The translations under genes and the position numbers were made by a program. A stretch of DNA of 55,383 nucleotides from Clostridiales bacterium (GTDB lineage Bacteria; Bacillota; Sulfobacillia; RBS10-35), in NCBI GenBank assembly GCA_018729555.1, contig JAHHQG010000036.1:1-55383 (forward strand), given 5' to 3'. The notes under the pieces are model-generated. The model saw nothing but the letters and a program-made list of their open reading frames with translations, made no database searches and was not told where the DNA came from. Shown here one piece after another: positions 25,531-33,324 of the stretch; the stretch's first letter is position 1, and the number at the start of each line of letters is the position of its first letter.

Positions 25531-26441
25531 GTAAAGAGGTCGTAGGTATGCACCTCAGGAAGCCCCAGGACCTTCTTACGGAGTTCTACCCACCGTCGAA
25601 CCGCCGGCGCCATCTCCTCATGGATCACATCCAGGACGTTCTCGTACACCTCCATGGGGATGTCCTGAGGATGGAGGAACATGGCTTCGGCTGAGGGATA
25701 GCCCCGCAAGCGGGCGACCGCCACATTCTTCTGGATGTGGAGGGCCAAGGTGGTGGCGAGGGTCGTATGAAGGCCTTTTAGACCTTCACCCAAAGCGGCA
25801 TGAGCCTTTTGCCTCAGCGCCCGGTCGGGCGAAGCCAGGTACTGGTCATATCGGGAGACGGTAAGGGGCATCTTCCGGCCTTGGTGTTCCACCGGTGGAA
25901 AGGAAAGATCGGCTGCACTGGCCCTCCGGTAGATGATCGAAGGAGCTGCTAGGGCGGCGGAAAGGCTTCCCAAAATCCGTTCCCCTTCCTCCGACAGGAC
26001 GTGGGGCTTGCGCCGCAAGAGCCGCCGGATATACGGGCGATACGCCTGCAGGCTTGGTTCTTCTTGCAGAAACCTTTCCCACGTTTCCTCCGGCAACGCC
26101 AGCAGCTCCGGCTCCACAAAGCTGAGGGCCTCCTGCATCTCCTGGCCTTTGAGGTTCACCTTCATGCTCTGGGCCTGATATCCCGGGTGGGTGCCGTCGG
26201 TGGCCTGCTGGAGGGAAGGGTAGGCCGCCACCCGGCTAAAGGTCTCCATCAGCTCTTCCATGGCCTTGAGGAGGTTCAAAAGGGCAGAGGCCGTGGTGAG
26301 CTTACCCTGGAAACCTTTCACCCGTTCTATGAGGGCGGAGATGCGCTCCAGATCTTTCTCCCAAGCTTCATCGCTGGGATAGAGGTGGGAGAGATCCCAG
26401 GTTTCTTCGGCCGGCACTTCCGAGCGGGGCAAAAGCTTCAA
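25531..26441 (-). pseudogene. pepF: oligoendopeptidase F, N-terminal part (gene split by IS)
   Basis: First 303 codons of the M3 peptidase: N-terminal EETWDLSHLYPSDEAWEKDL, the helical oligopeptidase N-domain (LLNLLKAMEELMETFSRVAAY), and the start of the catalytic domain ending VHTYDLFT at the insertion point. The start is TTG 26441, with GGAGGGTGAGG just upstream. The truncated frame continues a few codons into the IS left end and stops at 25473. This part lacks the zinc site, so the gene is inactive while the element is in place. A 23-bp inverted repeat lies in its leader. Confidence 0.92.
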
Positions 26442-26458
26442 AGGTCCTCACCCTCCGT

Positions 26459-26481
26459 AACCTTTCGTTACCCGAAAGGTT
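26459..26481. promoter_or_regulatory. inverted repeat in the pepF leader
   Basis: AACCTTTCG-N5-CGAAAGGTT, a perfect 9-bp inverted repeat, starts 17 bp upstream of the pepF TTG and abuts the ribosome site. It could be an operator or an mRNA hairpin affecting initiation. Confidence 0.45.
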
Positions 26482-26534
26482 CGCCGGGGAGAAGGTGTTT
26501 CCTCCTGGGAAAGCCAGTCCATTCAGAAGATGAC

Positions 26535-26827
26535 CGAAAGCCTTCGGCGGCGCAGGTCCCGGGCTTGCGCGTGAGGCTTGGTCGGGTGCGGAACCGCTCC
26601 TGCGGGCGGCGTGGAGCGAAGTAGCCGAACCTGCGAGTGGGAGGGTGTTCCGCCCTTCCTCCTTCGGGGTAGCCCCCCGGAGTCAGAGCGGGTCGCCCGC
26701 GAAAGAGGGGATAGCCAAGGCCGAGGCCCGGGATGTTGTAGCGCATTCGTAAGGATGTGGCGAGAGCCCGGGAGAGGCGGCGGTGGTTCCCCTCAGAACC
26801 CCCCGGCTTTAGCCGTGGGGAGGTTCA
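26535..26827 (+). mobile_element. solo IS605-type element with guide-RNA scaffold, copy 1
   Basis: A 293-bp element without any transposase or nuclease gene. The left end follows TGAC and has the hairpin CCGAA-AGCC-TTCGG. The right end is CCCCGGCTTTAGCCGTGGGG followed by AGGTTCA, the form found at IS605 right ends and at the 3' end of TnpB guide RNAs (ISDra2 has the same CTTTAG loop and GAGGTTCA tail). Positions 26567-26828 match 45869-46130 with one difference in 262. The ~240-nt interior is GC-rich and full of short complementary segments, as expected of an omega RNA. Its guide would be the flank starting GCTTTTCTTCCTC. Confidence 0.75.
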
Positions 26828-26867
26828 GCTTTTCTTCCTCTTTCAACAGTTTTCCCAGTTCCGGCAC
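26793..26867 (-). pseudogene. 5' stub of a gene truncated by element copy 1
   Basis: A GTG at 26867 behind a perfect AGGAGGTGGCT begins MPELGKLLKEEEKL, then runs into the right end of the solo element and stops after 24 codons. The good ribosome site and the abrupt end at the element boundary suggest a gene interrupted by the insertion, its remainder lost. The start resembles RodZ/HTH_25-type N-termini, but this is too little to name it. Confidence 0.5.
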
Positions 26868-26996
26868 AAGAGCCACCTCCTTTCGGTTGAAATAAGCAAA
26901 CAGAATGGGTCGCGGTGCGCGGCATCCCTTCTCCTTGGGCAATAAAGCGGAAGGAAAGCCAAAATCCCAAGGGGGAGAGAAGCCAATGGAGCTCGT

Positions 26997-27902
26997 TTAC
27001 GCCTGGGCCTTTTTCTCCCGGGCTTCCCTAAGGTAAGCGATATTCTCCACCGTCATGGGCATGGGGGAAAACCCAAAGTGGCGTTCCACGCTGTCCAGAT
27101 CGGTGATGTTGTCGTAGGGGAGCTGGGCCAGCTCATCTAAGGTGACGGGAGGATCAGGGTAGAGGCTTTGCATCACCCATACCGCCGGTTTTAAGAGGAG
27201 AGCCGGCACCGGTACCATCCGGCGCCTTTCCCCCAGCACTTCCAGAATGCGTTCTAGGATCTGGCGGTAGGTGAGGTGCTCCGGGCCGCCCAGGGTGAAG
27301 GTCTTTCCCTCGTCATCCCGCTCCAAGGAGATGGCGATGGCCTTCGCCAGATCGCCTACATAGAGGGGCTGGTAGCGGGTTCTTCCCCCAGCGGGGAGGG
27401 GCGCCAGGCCGCGGGGGGCCATCTCCAGCGACTGGATGAGGCGGTCTAAAAATCCCTTTCCTCCCGGGCCAAAGAGGAGCGACGGCCGAAAGATGGTCCA
27501 GGGAACCCCGCTTTCCTTGACGATGTTCTCCGCCTGCCACTTGGAATAGGCATAGCGAAGGCGGGGTACATTGGCCGCTCCCAGAGCGCTCACATAGATA
27601 AACCGCTGGATGCCGCTATCCCGGGCGGCGATCTGCCAGATCCGAGTCCCTTCCACATGGATGGACTCGAAGGTATCGTCCCCCTGCGGGCGGATGACGC
27701 CCACCAGGTGGACGAGGGCATCCATGCCCTGGAGGGCCCGCATGGCCAGCTCCAGGCTGCGGAAATCCCCGCGGATCCACTCCACCCCCGGCCCTGAAGC
27801 GATGTGCCGGCTGACGCCCCGCACCCCATGGCCCCGGGAGAGAAGCTCCCGCACCACATACCGCCCCAGATACCCGGTGCCTCCCAGAACCGCCACCCGC
27901 AT
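26997..27902 (-). CDS. NAD(P)-dependent epimerase/dehydratase (NmrA/NDUFA9-like)
   Basis: Atypical short-chain dehydrogenase of 301 residues. N-terminal nucleotide site VAVLGGTGYLGRYVVRELLSRG (G-x-x-G-x-x-G), VRGVSRHIASG, HLVGVIRPQG, and the active-site-like YAYSKWQAENIVKESG. Bacterial members of this NDUFA9-like branch are often annotated as complex I-type or NAD-binding proteins; the substrate is unknown. The ATG at 27902 is chosen because GAGGGGAGG precedes it. It starts 4 bp after the end of the MFS gene on the same strand, so they share a transcript. Confidence 0.88.
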   Translation of the reverse strand: MRVAVLGGTGYLGRYVVRELLSRGHGVRGVSRHIASGPGVEWIRGDFRSLELAMRALQGMDALVHLVGVIRPQGDDTFESIHVEGTRIWQIAARDSGIQRFIYVSALGAANVPRLRYAYSKWQAENIVKESGVPWTIFRPSLLFGPGGKGFLDRLIQSLEMAPRGLAPLPAGGRTRYQPLYVGDLAKAIAISLERDDEGKTFTLGGPEHLTYRQILERILEVLGERRRMVPVPALLLKPAVWVMQSLYPDPPVTLDELAQLPYDNITDLDSVERHFGFSPMPMTVENIAYLREAREKKAQA

Positions 27903-27906
27903 ACCG

Positions 27907-29190
27907 TTATCCTCCCCTCTCCTCAGTATACCGGGTGGATGGGACATCCTTCCTGAAGCGGAGAAAGGGCAGGGCGGCGAGGGAAATCAGGCCTCCTACG
28001 AGGGATAAGAGGCCATAGCTGGAGTGGCCCATGAGGATGCCTGAAAAGGCTCCTCCGCTGGCCCCCGAAAGGGCCACCAGGACATCGACGGTGCCCTGGG
28101 TCCGGGCCCGCTGGGAAGAGGGCACCCCTGCCGACACCAGGGTGCTTCCGGCGATGAGCCCGAGGTTCCATCCCAAGCCCAGAAGCCCCAACGCCACCGC
28201 CAGGCCCCCGAGGGACGTACCCGGCACGTAAGCCGCCAGAAGGCCGGAAAGAAGGAGAATCCACGCCGCCAATATGCCCATGGGGATGGCTCCGAAGCGG
28301 TCCGCCAGGATCCCCGTAAAAAGGGAAGGCAGGTACATGGCGCCGATGTGGAGGCTGATGACCAGGCCCACCTGGGGAAGGCCATGGCCGTGGTGCTCCA
28401 TATAGAGGGGCGTCATGGTCATGATGGCCACCATCACCAGCTGGGCCAGCACCATCAGGACGGCGCCTGCCGTTACGCCTTGGGCCGGAAGGGAAGGCGG
28501 CGACTCACCTTCTTCGCCCTCCTCCCGGGGTCCATAGGCCCGCATCCAGAGAAGGGGATCGGGGCGGAGGAAGGTGAAGAGGATGAAGGCGGCCATGAAG
28601 TAAGAGAGGGCCGCCAGGATGAAGGGGCCCGTCAAAGGGGGAAGGCCCCAGCGGGCCGCCTCCTGGCCCGTCCAGGCCGCGAGGTTGGGCCCAGCCATGG
28701 CCCCCAGGGTAGTGGCCAGGAGAACGCGGCTCACCGCCGTCGCCCGCTCCCCTGGTGGAGCCAGATCGGCACCTCCGTATCGCCCTTGCAGGATGGCGGC
28801 CAGACCGGCGCCGTAGAAAAAGAGGGCGGTGAAGAACCCTGCCAGATGCCCCAAGGCCGCAAAGGCGACGATGGCTGCGGCCCCCAGAGCCCCGATGAAA
28901 TAGGAGAGGCTGAGGGCCACCCGCCGCCCGTTTTTTTGGGATAGGCGGCCGATCATGTAGGCGGCTGAGGCGGAACCGGCCGTAAAAAGGGCCGTGGGAA
29001 GACCCCCGGCCTCCTCGGTTCCTGTCAGATCCCGGGCCAGGAGGGCTCCTACCGTCACCCCCGCGGTGAGGCCTCCTCCGCCAAAAATCTGAGCTAGCAC
29101 CAGGACCTTTAAAGAGCGGCGGAAAAGCTTCTTCCGTTCCTCCTCCCGATCCCTCAGACGTCTTCCCCCTTCGCGTAAAGATAGACCCAT
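27907..29190 (-). CDS. MFS transporter
   Basis: 12-segment major facilitator, about 427 residues, in the cytoplasmic membrane. Motif A variant MIGRLSQKNGRRVALSLSY after segment 2 and a second copy FTGILADRFGAIPMGIL after segment 8; the central loop (REEGEEGESPPSL) separates the two halves. The start is unsettled: ATG 29190 fits family length but its ribosome site is weak, and it lies inside the preceding methyltransferase gene. No substrate clue. Confidence 0.85.
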   Translation of the reverse strand: MGLSLREGGRRLRDREEERKKLFRRSLKVLVLAQIFGGGGLTAGVTVGALLARDLTGTEEAGGLPTALFTAGSASAAYMIGRLSQKNGRRVALSLSYFIGALGAAAIVAFAALGHLAGFFTALFFYGAGLAAILQGRYGGADLAPPGERATAVSRVLLATTLGAMAGPNLAAWTGQEAARWGLPPLTGPFILAALSYFMAAFILFTFLRPDPLLWMRAYGPREEGEEGESPPSLPAQGVTAGAVLMVLAQLVMVAIMTMTPLYMEHHGHGLPQVGLVISLHIGAMYLPSLFTGILADRFGAIPMGILAAWILLLSGLLAAYVPGTSLGGLAVALGLLGLGWNLGLIAGSTLVSAGVPSSQRARTQGTVDVLVALSGASGGAFSGILMGHSSYGLLSLVGGLISLAALPFLRFRKDVPSTRYTEERGG

Positions 29191-29684
29191 TTCCCTGGGC
29201 GGACCTCTACGGCCTTTTGCGGCGCCCATCCTGGGAGCACCTTCTCGTACGTCACGATCCGGGCGCCCTGGGGAAGCTTTTCAGCAAAGATCGGTTCCAG
29301 CCTATTCAACGCGGCTTGGGAGAGGAACACGGTGACGATCTGCACGTCCTCCAGGGAGGCTCGGAAGAGGTCCTCTCCCCTCACCCGCACCGATCCCCTC
29401 ACCCCTAGAAGAGAGGCCTTCACGGCCACCCACCACCGCCAGAAGGGATTGATTTCATACCCCGTGGCCTGAAGGCCCCTTTCGGCCGCCAGCATCAGCA
29501 GGCGTCCATCCCCGCAACCCAGATCCACCAGGTGTTCCCCCGGCCTGGGGTCCGCCAGCTCCAGCATGATGCGGGCCACATCTTTAGGGGTAGGGCTCCA
29601 GACGCCTCCCACCCATCCAGGGAGGAGAAAGGAAAGGATCACAGCCACTAGAAGACCCGTGAAGGCCCACGCCAGGGGGCTCAC
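29154..29684 (-). CDS. membrane-anchored class I SAM methyltransferase (FAM173-like)
   Basis: 176 residues: one N-terminal membrane segment (residues ~5-28), then TPKDVARIMLELADPRPGE and motif I VDLGCGDGRLLMLAA (about residues 53-67), GYEINPFWRWWVAVKAS and a hydrophobic segment VTVFLSQAALNRLEP. The order TP-x-VxRxML, DLGCGDGR and Y-E-I-N resembles the FAM173/ATPSC-KMT family of membrane-bound protein lysine methyltransferases. The target is unknown. It is first in a co-directional set with the MFS and epimerase genes, and diverges from the HAD gene. Confidence 0.72.
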   Translation of the reverse strand: MSPLAWAFTGLLVAVILSFLLPGWVGGVWSPTPKDVARIMLELADPRPGEHLVDLGCGDGRLLMLAAERGLQATGYEINPFWRWWVAVKASLLGVRGSVRVRGEDLFRASLEDVQIVTVFLSQAALNRLEPIFAEKLPQGARIVTYEKVLPGWAPQKAVEVRPGKWVYLYAKGEDV

Positions 29685-29744
29685 GGGCAGAGCCTCCGCG
29701 GGATGGGGGTCATGGCTTCACCGTTTCCTCCTTTGCTTGTAAGG

Positions 29745-29750
29745 TATCAT
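29745..29750 (+). promoter_or_regulatory. -10 box placed for a near-leaderless HAD transcript
   Basis: TATCAT ends seven bases before the ATG at 29758, so transcription should start at or next to the start codon. AGGAGCG lies between box and ATG and would not be transcribed if the start site is the A of ATG. Confidence 0.45.
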
Positions 29751-29757
29751 AGGAGCG

Positions 29758-30573
29758 ATGAGAGAAAAGCCGCCCATCCGCCTGTTGGCCCTCGATCTGG
29801 ACGACACCCTTCTGGGCACGGACAAGAAGATCCACCCAGACGATCTCCTGGCCATTCAGAAGGCCAGGGAAAAGGGCATCCGGCCCGTCATCGTGACGGG
29901 AAGGCACTGGCTCAACGCCCACCAGTACGCCGAGGAGCTGGGGGACGATGTCCCCGTCATCGCCACGGGCGGGGCCTCCATCCACGGCCCGCGGGGAGAG
30001 CTCTGGAAAGCCTATCGCCTCTCGAGAGAGGCGGCCCTCCAGATGGTCCGCTGGGCGCAGGAAGCCGATGTGGCTGTGCGGGTGGATTATGAGCTCTCCT
30101 GGTTTTACAACCGCCGCCCCGAGCTGGATTTCTGGAACGACCAGAAGTTCCCCGACCATATGGGGCCCCATGAACATGTGGATCCCCGGGCCGTGGAGAA
30201 AAACCCGGAGGACCCCCTCCAGGTTTTGACGGGCGGCCGGGACGCCGTGGCCCTCATGAAGGCCTTCGGTTACCTGGACGGCCAGGTGCGGGTGCTGCCC
30301 CTCCCCGACCCCAACGAACCCCGGGTGGTCCACATCACCCACAGCCTGGCCACCAAAGGCATCGCCCTGGCCTGGCTGGCGGAAAAGTGGGGCCTGCGGC
30401 GAGAGGAAGTCATGGCCTTTGGGGACGGGGCCAACGACATCCCCATGATGTGCTTTGCCGGCCTCTCCGTCGCCTCCGATCGGGCCATCCCTGCCGTCAA
30501 GCTTCTGGCCGACGAGGAGATGGAAGGGCCCGGCGGCATCGCCCTCATCTTGGAGAAATACGGCCTCATTTAG
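29758..30573 (+). CDS. Cof-type HAD-IIB sugar-phosphate phosphatase
   Basis: 271-residue HAD-superfamily phosphatase with a C2B cap. Motif I LALDLDDTLLGTD (nucleophile and acid Asp), motif II VIVTGRHW, motif III Lys in ATKGIALAWLAEKWG, motif IV FGDGANDIPMMCFAG. Members dephosphorylate sugar phosphates or flavin and PLP cofactors, mostly promiscuously. The start ATG 29758 sits right behind a -10 box. 39 bp separate it from the nfeD gene, which has its own -10. Confidence 0.92.
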   Translation: MREKPPIRLLALDLDDTLLGTDKKIHPDDLLAIQKAREKGIRPVIVTGRHWLNAHQYAEELGDDVPVIATGGASIHGPRGELWKAYRLSREAALQMVRWAQEADVAVRVDYELSWFYNRRPELDFWNDQKFPDHMGPHEHVDPRAVEKNPEDPLQVLTGGRDAVALMKAFGYLDGQVRVLPLPDPNEPRVVHITHSLATKGIALAWLAEKWGLRREEVMAFGDGANDIPMMCFAGLSVASDRAIPAVKLLADEEMEGPGGIALILEKYGLI

Positions 30574-30600
30574 GATCTCCCCCGGTTCTCCCTTCTGGCA

Positions 30601-30606
30601 TACGAT
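30601..30606 (+). promoter_or_regulatory. -10 box for a leaderless nfeD transcript
   Basis: TACGAT ends six bases before the ATG at 30613. Transcription initiation seven bases downstream of the box falls on the A of ATG. Confidence 0.45.
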
Positions 30607-30612
30607 GGGAGT

Positions 30613-31068
30613 ATGGAATTGTCGCTTTTCTGGTGGGCGTTGGGCATCCTCTTGTCGCTCATGGAGGTCCTTTCCGGGGAGTTCATCCTGGTCTCCCTGG
30701 GGATCGCCGCCCTGGCGGCAGGTGTGGCCGCCTACCTGGGGGCTTCCCTGCCCTGGACCCTGGCCACCTTCTCGGCGGTGGCCGTCCTCTTCCTCCTCTC
30801 GGTCCGCCCCTTCCTCCGCCGCCTCTTTTTCAGAGCTTCCTACACCCCGACCAATGCCGAAGCCCTCATCGGGCGGATCGGTTACGTCACCCAGGCCATC
30901 GGGGAAGGGAGGCCCGGGCGCATCCAGGTGGACGGACAGGACTGGGCGGCCAGGGCTGAGGCTGACCTCCCCGAAGGCACGGTGGTGCGGGTGGTGGCCC
31001 TCAAAGGAGTGACTCTTTGGGTGGAGAAGGCAGGAGAAGACCGGGAAAAGGAAGGAGCTGAAGCGTGA
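30613..31068 (+). CDS. NfeD family membrane protein
   Basis: 151 residues: two to three membrane segments (about residues 5-25, 30-50, 52-72) followed by a soluble OB-fold domain, ALIGRIGYVTQAIGEGRPGRIQVDGQ. This is the short NfeD1b type that occurs with stomatin-like proteins, as here: the next gene overlaps by 4 bp (GTGA). The pair is thought to work in membrane quality control or microdomain organisation. Confidence 0.9.
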   Translation: MELSLFWWALGILLSLMEVLSGEFILVSLGIAALAAGVAAYLGASLPWTLATFSAVAVLFLLSVRPFLRRLFFRASYTPTNAEALIGRIGYVTQAIGEGRPGRIQVDGQDWAARAEADLPEGTVVRVVALKGVTLWVEKAGEDREKEGAEA

Positions 31069-31982
31069 GCGTTTCTTTCGTTTCCGCCGTGATATGGTTC
31101 CTCGTGGCCATCCTGGCGGCCGGGGTGGTCATCCGCTCTCTGAGGGTGGTCCAACAGGCCCAGGCCGTCATCGTCCAGCGCCTCGGCCGCTACCACGCCA
31201 CCCTGGGGCCGGGCCTCCATGTTATCGTGCCCTTCATCGACTCGGTGCGGGCCGTCTTGGATCTCCGGGAAGAAACCTTGGAGTTTCCCAAGATCCCCGT
31301 CATCACCGAAGACAACGTGACGGTCCAGGTGGACACCGTCGCCTACATCCAGGTGGTGGATCCCGTGCGGGCCGTCTACGAGATCAACAACTACCACCTG
31401 GCCATCGACCGCCTCATCCAGACTACCCTTCGGAATGTCTGCGGTGAGCTGACCTTGGATGAGATGCTGGTCTCGAGGGAACAGGTGAATCAGAAGCTGC
31501 GCCTCCACCTGGATGAGGCCGCCGACAAGTGGGGGGTGAAGGTGAACCGGGTGGAGCTTCGGGCCATCGAACCTCCGGAAGAGATCCAGAAGGCCATGGA
31601 GCTCCAGATGAAAGCCGAGCGGGAACGGCGAGCCACCGTCCTCTCGGCGGAGGCCACCAAGCAGGCGGCCATCCTGCGGGCGGAAGGGGAGAAGCGGGCG
31701 GTGGTGCTGGCGGCAGAAGCCCAGAAGGAGAAGCAGATCCTGGAGGCGGAAGGGGCAGCCCAGGCCATCCTGAGGGTTCGGCAGGCGGAGGCGGAAGGGC
31801 TTCGGCTCTTGAAAGAGGCCGGAGCCGACCGGGCGGTCCTCGCCCTCCAGGCCTTGCAGGCCTTGCGGGAGGTGGCCCAAGGCCAGGCCACCAAGATCTT
31901 TATCCCCACCGACCTCGCCCAGCTTTTGGGGGCGGCAGGAGCCGTGGGGGAAATCTTTAGGGAACCTCGGAAAGAAGGTTGA
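31065..31982 (+). CDS. stomatin/prohibitin-like SPFH (band 7) protein, slipin type
   Basis: 305 residues. N-terminal membrane hairpin (residues ~5-22), SPFH domain from VVQQAQAVIVQRLGRY through PVITEDNVTVQVDTVAYIQV, DEMLVSREQVNQKLRL and WGVKVNRVELRAIEPP. A long Ala/Glu-rich coiled coil follows (about residues 185-260), then a C-terminal tail. Such proteins form membrane-attached oligomers. Start GTG 31065 overlaps the nfeD stop; the DHA2 exporter follows after 4 bp. Confidence 0.94.
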   Translation: MSVSFVSAVIWFLVAILAAGVVIRSLRVVQQAQAVIVQRLGRYHATLGPGLHVIVPFIDSVRAVLDLREETLEFPKIPVITEDNVTVQVDTVAYIQVVDPVRAVYEINNYHLAIDRLIQTTLRNVCGELTLDEMLVSREQVNQKLRLHLDEAADKWGVKVNRVELRAIEPPEEIQKAMELQMKAERERRATVLSAEATKQAAILRAEGEKRAVVLAAEAQKEKQILEAEGAAQAILRVRQAEAEGLRLLKEAGADRAVLALQALQALREVAQGQATKIFIPTDLAQLLGAAGAVGEIFREPRKEG

Positions 31983-31986
31983 TCCT

Positions 31987-33294
31987 TTGGGAAAAGCCCT
32001 CGCCATCTACCTGGTGGGCGTCTTCGTGGGCGCCCTGGACATGAGCATCATCGGACCGGTTTTTCCCCTGATCGCAGAAGATTTCAAGATCTCCATCACC
32101 TGGGACGCCTGGACCGTAACCGCCTATACCGCCATCTACGCCGTGGGCACCGTCCTGGCGGGCGCTTTGGGAGATCGCCTGGGTCACCGGCGCCTTTTCG
32201 CATGGGGCCTTGTCCTCTTCGGTCTGGGATCGGCCGTGGCAGCCCTGGCTCCCTCCTTCGGGGTCTTCCTCCTGGGAAGGGCCCTTCAGGGGGGCGGCGC
32301 CGGCGCCATCTTCCCCAACGCCCAGGCGGCCGGCATCCAGGCGTTTCCCCCCGAGCGGCGAGGGACGGCCCTCGGCATCTTTGGCGCCGTCTTTGGCGTC
32401 GCCGCCATCATCGGACCCAACCTGGGGGGCTTCCTGGGCCAGTACTGGGGCTGGCCCGCCATCTTCTGGATCAACGTCCCTCTGGTGCTCCTGGTCCTCC
32501 TCCTGGTGCCTTCCCTCCCGCCCACCGCCCTCCGTCCCCGGGGCGTCCCCGACCTCTGGGGCGGCATCCTCTTCGGCCTGACCCTGGTCGCCCTTCTGCT
32601 GAGCCTCACGGCCTGGGATGCCTACGGTGCTGAGCTCCTCCTGGCCGGTCTTCTCCTGGGGCTCCTCTTCGCCTGGCGCCAGGGCCATCCCGGCGGAAAA
32701 GAGCCTTTTCTTGACCTGAAGGCCTTTGCGTCCCTCTGGGGGGCTATGGTGGTGGCCGGCGCCATCCTGGTGGGGATGGACATGGCCGCCGCCGTCTTCA
32801 TCCCCACCCTGGCCCAGAAAGCCTTGGGGGTGGGTGTCCTGGCGTCGGGCGTCTCGGTGATGCCCGCCGCCCTCACGGCTGCCGTCTTCTCCGCCTTGGG
32901 AGGCGTCCTGGTGGATCGGCGAGGATCCCGCTTCGTCCTGGTGGCGGGCCTCCTTTCCGCTGCCCTGGGGGCCCTCCTTCTGGTGCCGCCCCATCTCACG
33001 TGGCTAAGATTTATCGCCGCCATAAGCCTCATGGGAATCGGCACCGCCTTCACCATGGGCGCACCCTTGAACCGCATGGCCCTCGCCCTTTTCCCGGGGG
33101 ATCGCTCGGGTGAGGCCCTCTCCCTCATCGCCGTCTTCCGCACCGTGGGCATCGCCATGGGCCCGGTTCTCTTCGGCCTAGCCCTCGAGCTAAAAGGGTT
33201 TCCCGGCCTCTTTTCTCTGGTGGCCGCCATCTCCCTCCTGGGTGCCCTTCTCTTCGCCGGCCTGAAGGGGGAGGAACCGGCCCCTTCCCCTTGA
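31987..33294 (+). CDS. MFS exporter, DHA2-like
   Basis: 435-residue major facilitator with about 12-14 membrane segments. Motif A ALGDRLGHRRLFAWG after segment 2 and motif C-like IIGPNLGGFLGQYWGWPAIFWINV. The GPVFPLIAEDF N-terminus is typical of EmrB/QacA-related exporters. Start TTG 31987, with AAGAAGGTTGATCC upstream overlapping the stomatin gene end, so likely part of the nfeD-stomatin transcript. Substrate unknown. Confidence 0.9.
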   Translation: MGKALAIYLVGVFVGALDMSIIGPVFPLIAEDFKISITWDAWTVTAYTAIYAVGTVLAGALGDRLGHRRLFAWGLVLFGLGSAVAALAPSFGVFLLGRALQGGGAGAIFPNAQAAGIQAFPPERRGTALGIFGAVFGVAAIIGPNLGGFLGQYWGWPAIFWINVPLVLLVLLLVPSLPPTALRPRGVPDLWGGILFGLTLVALLLSLTAWDAYGAELLLAGLLLGLLFAWRQGHPGGKEPFLDLKAFASLWGAMVVAGAILVGMDMAAAVFIPTLAQKALGVGVLASGVSVMPAALTAAVFSALGGVLVDRRGSRFVLVAGLLSAALGALLLVPPHLTWLRFIAAISLMGIGTAFTMGAPLNRMALALFPGDRSGEALSLIAVFRTVGIAMGPVLFGLALELKGFPGLFSLVAAISLLGALLFAGLKGEEPAPSP

Positions 33295-33324
33295 CGTCTC
33301 GTTAGATAAGGAGGCCGTTTCCAA

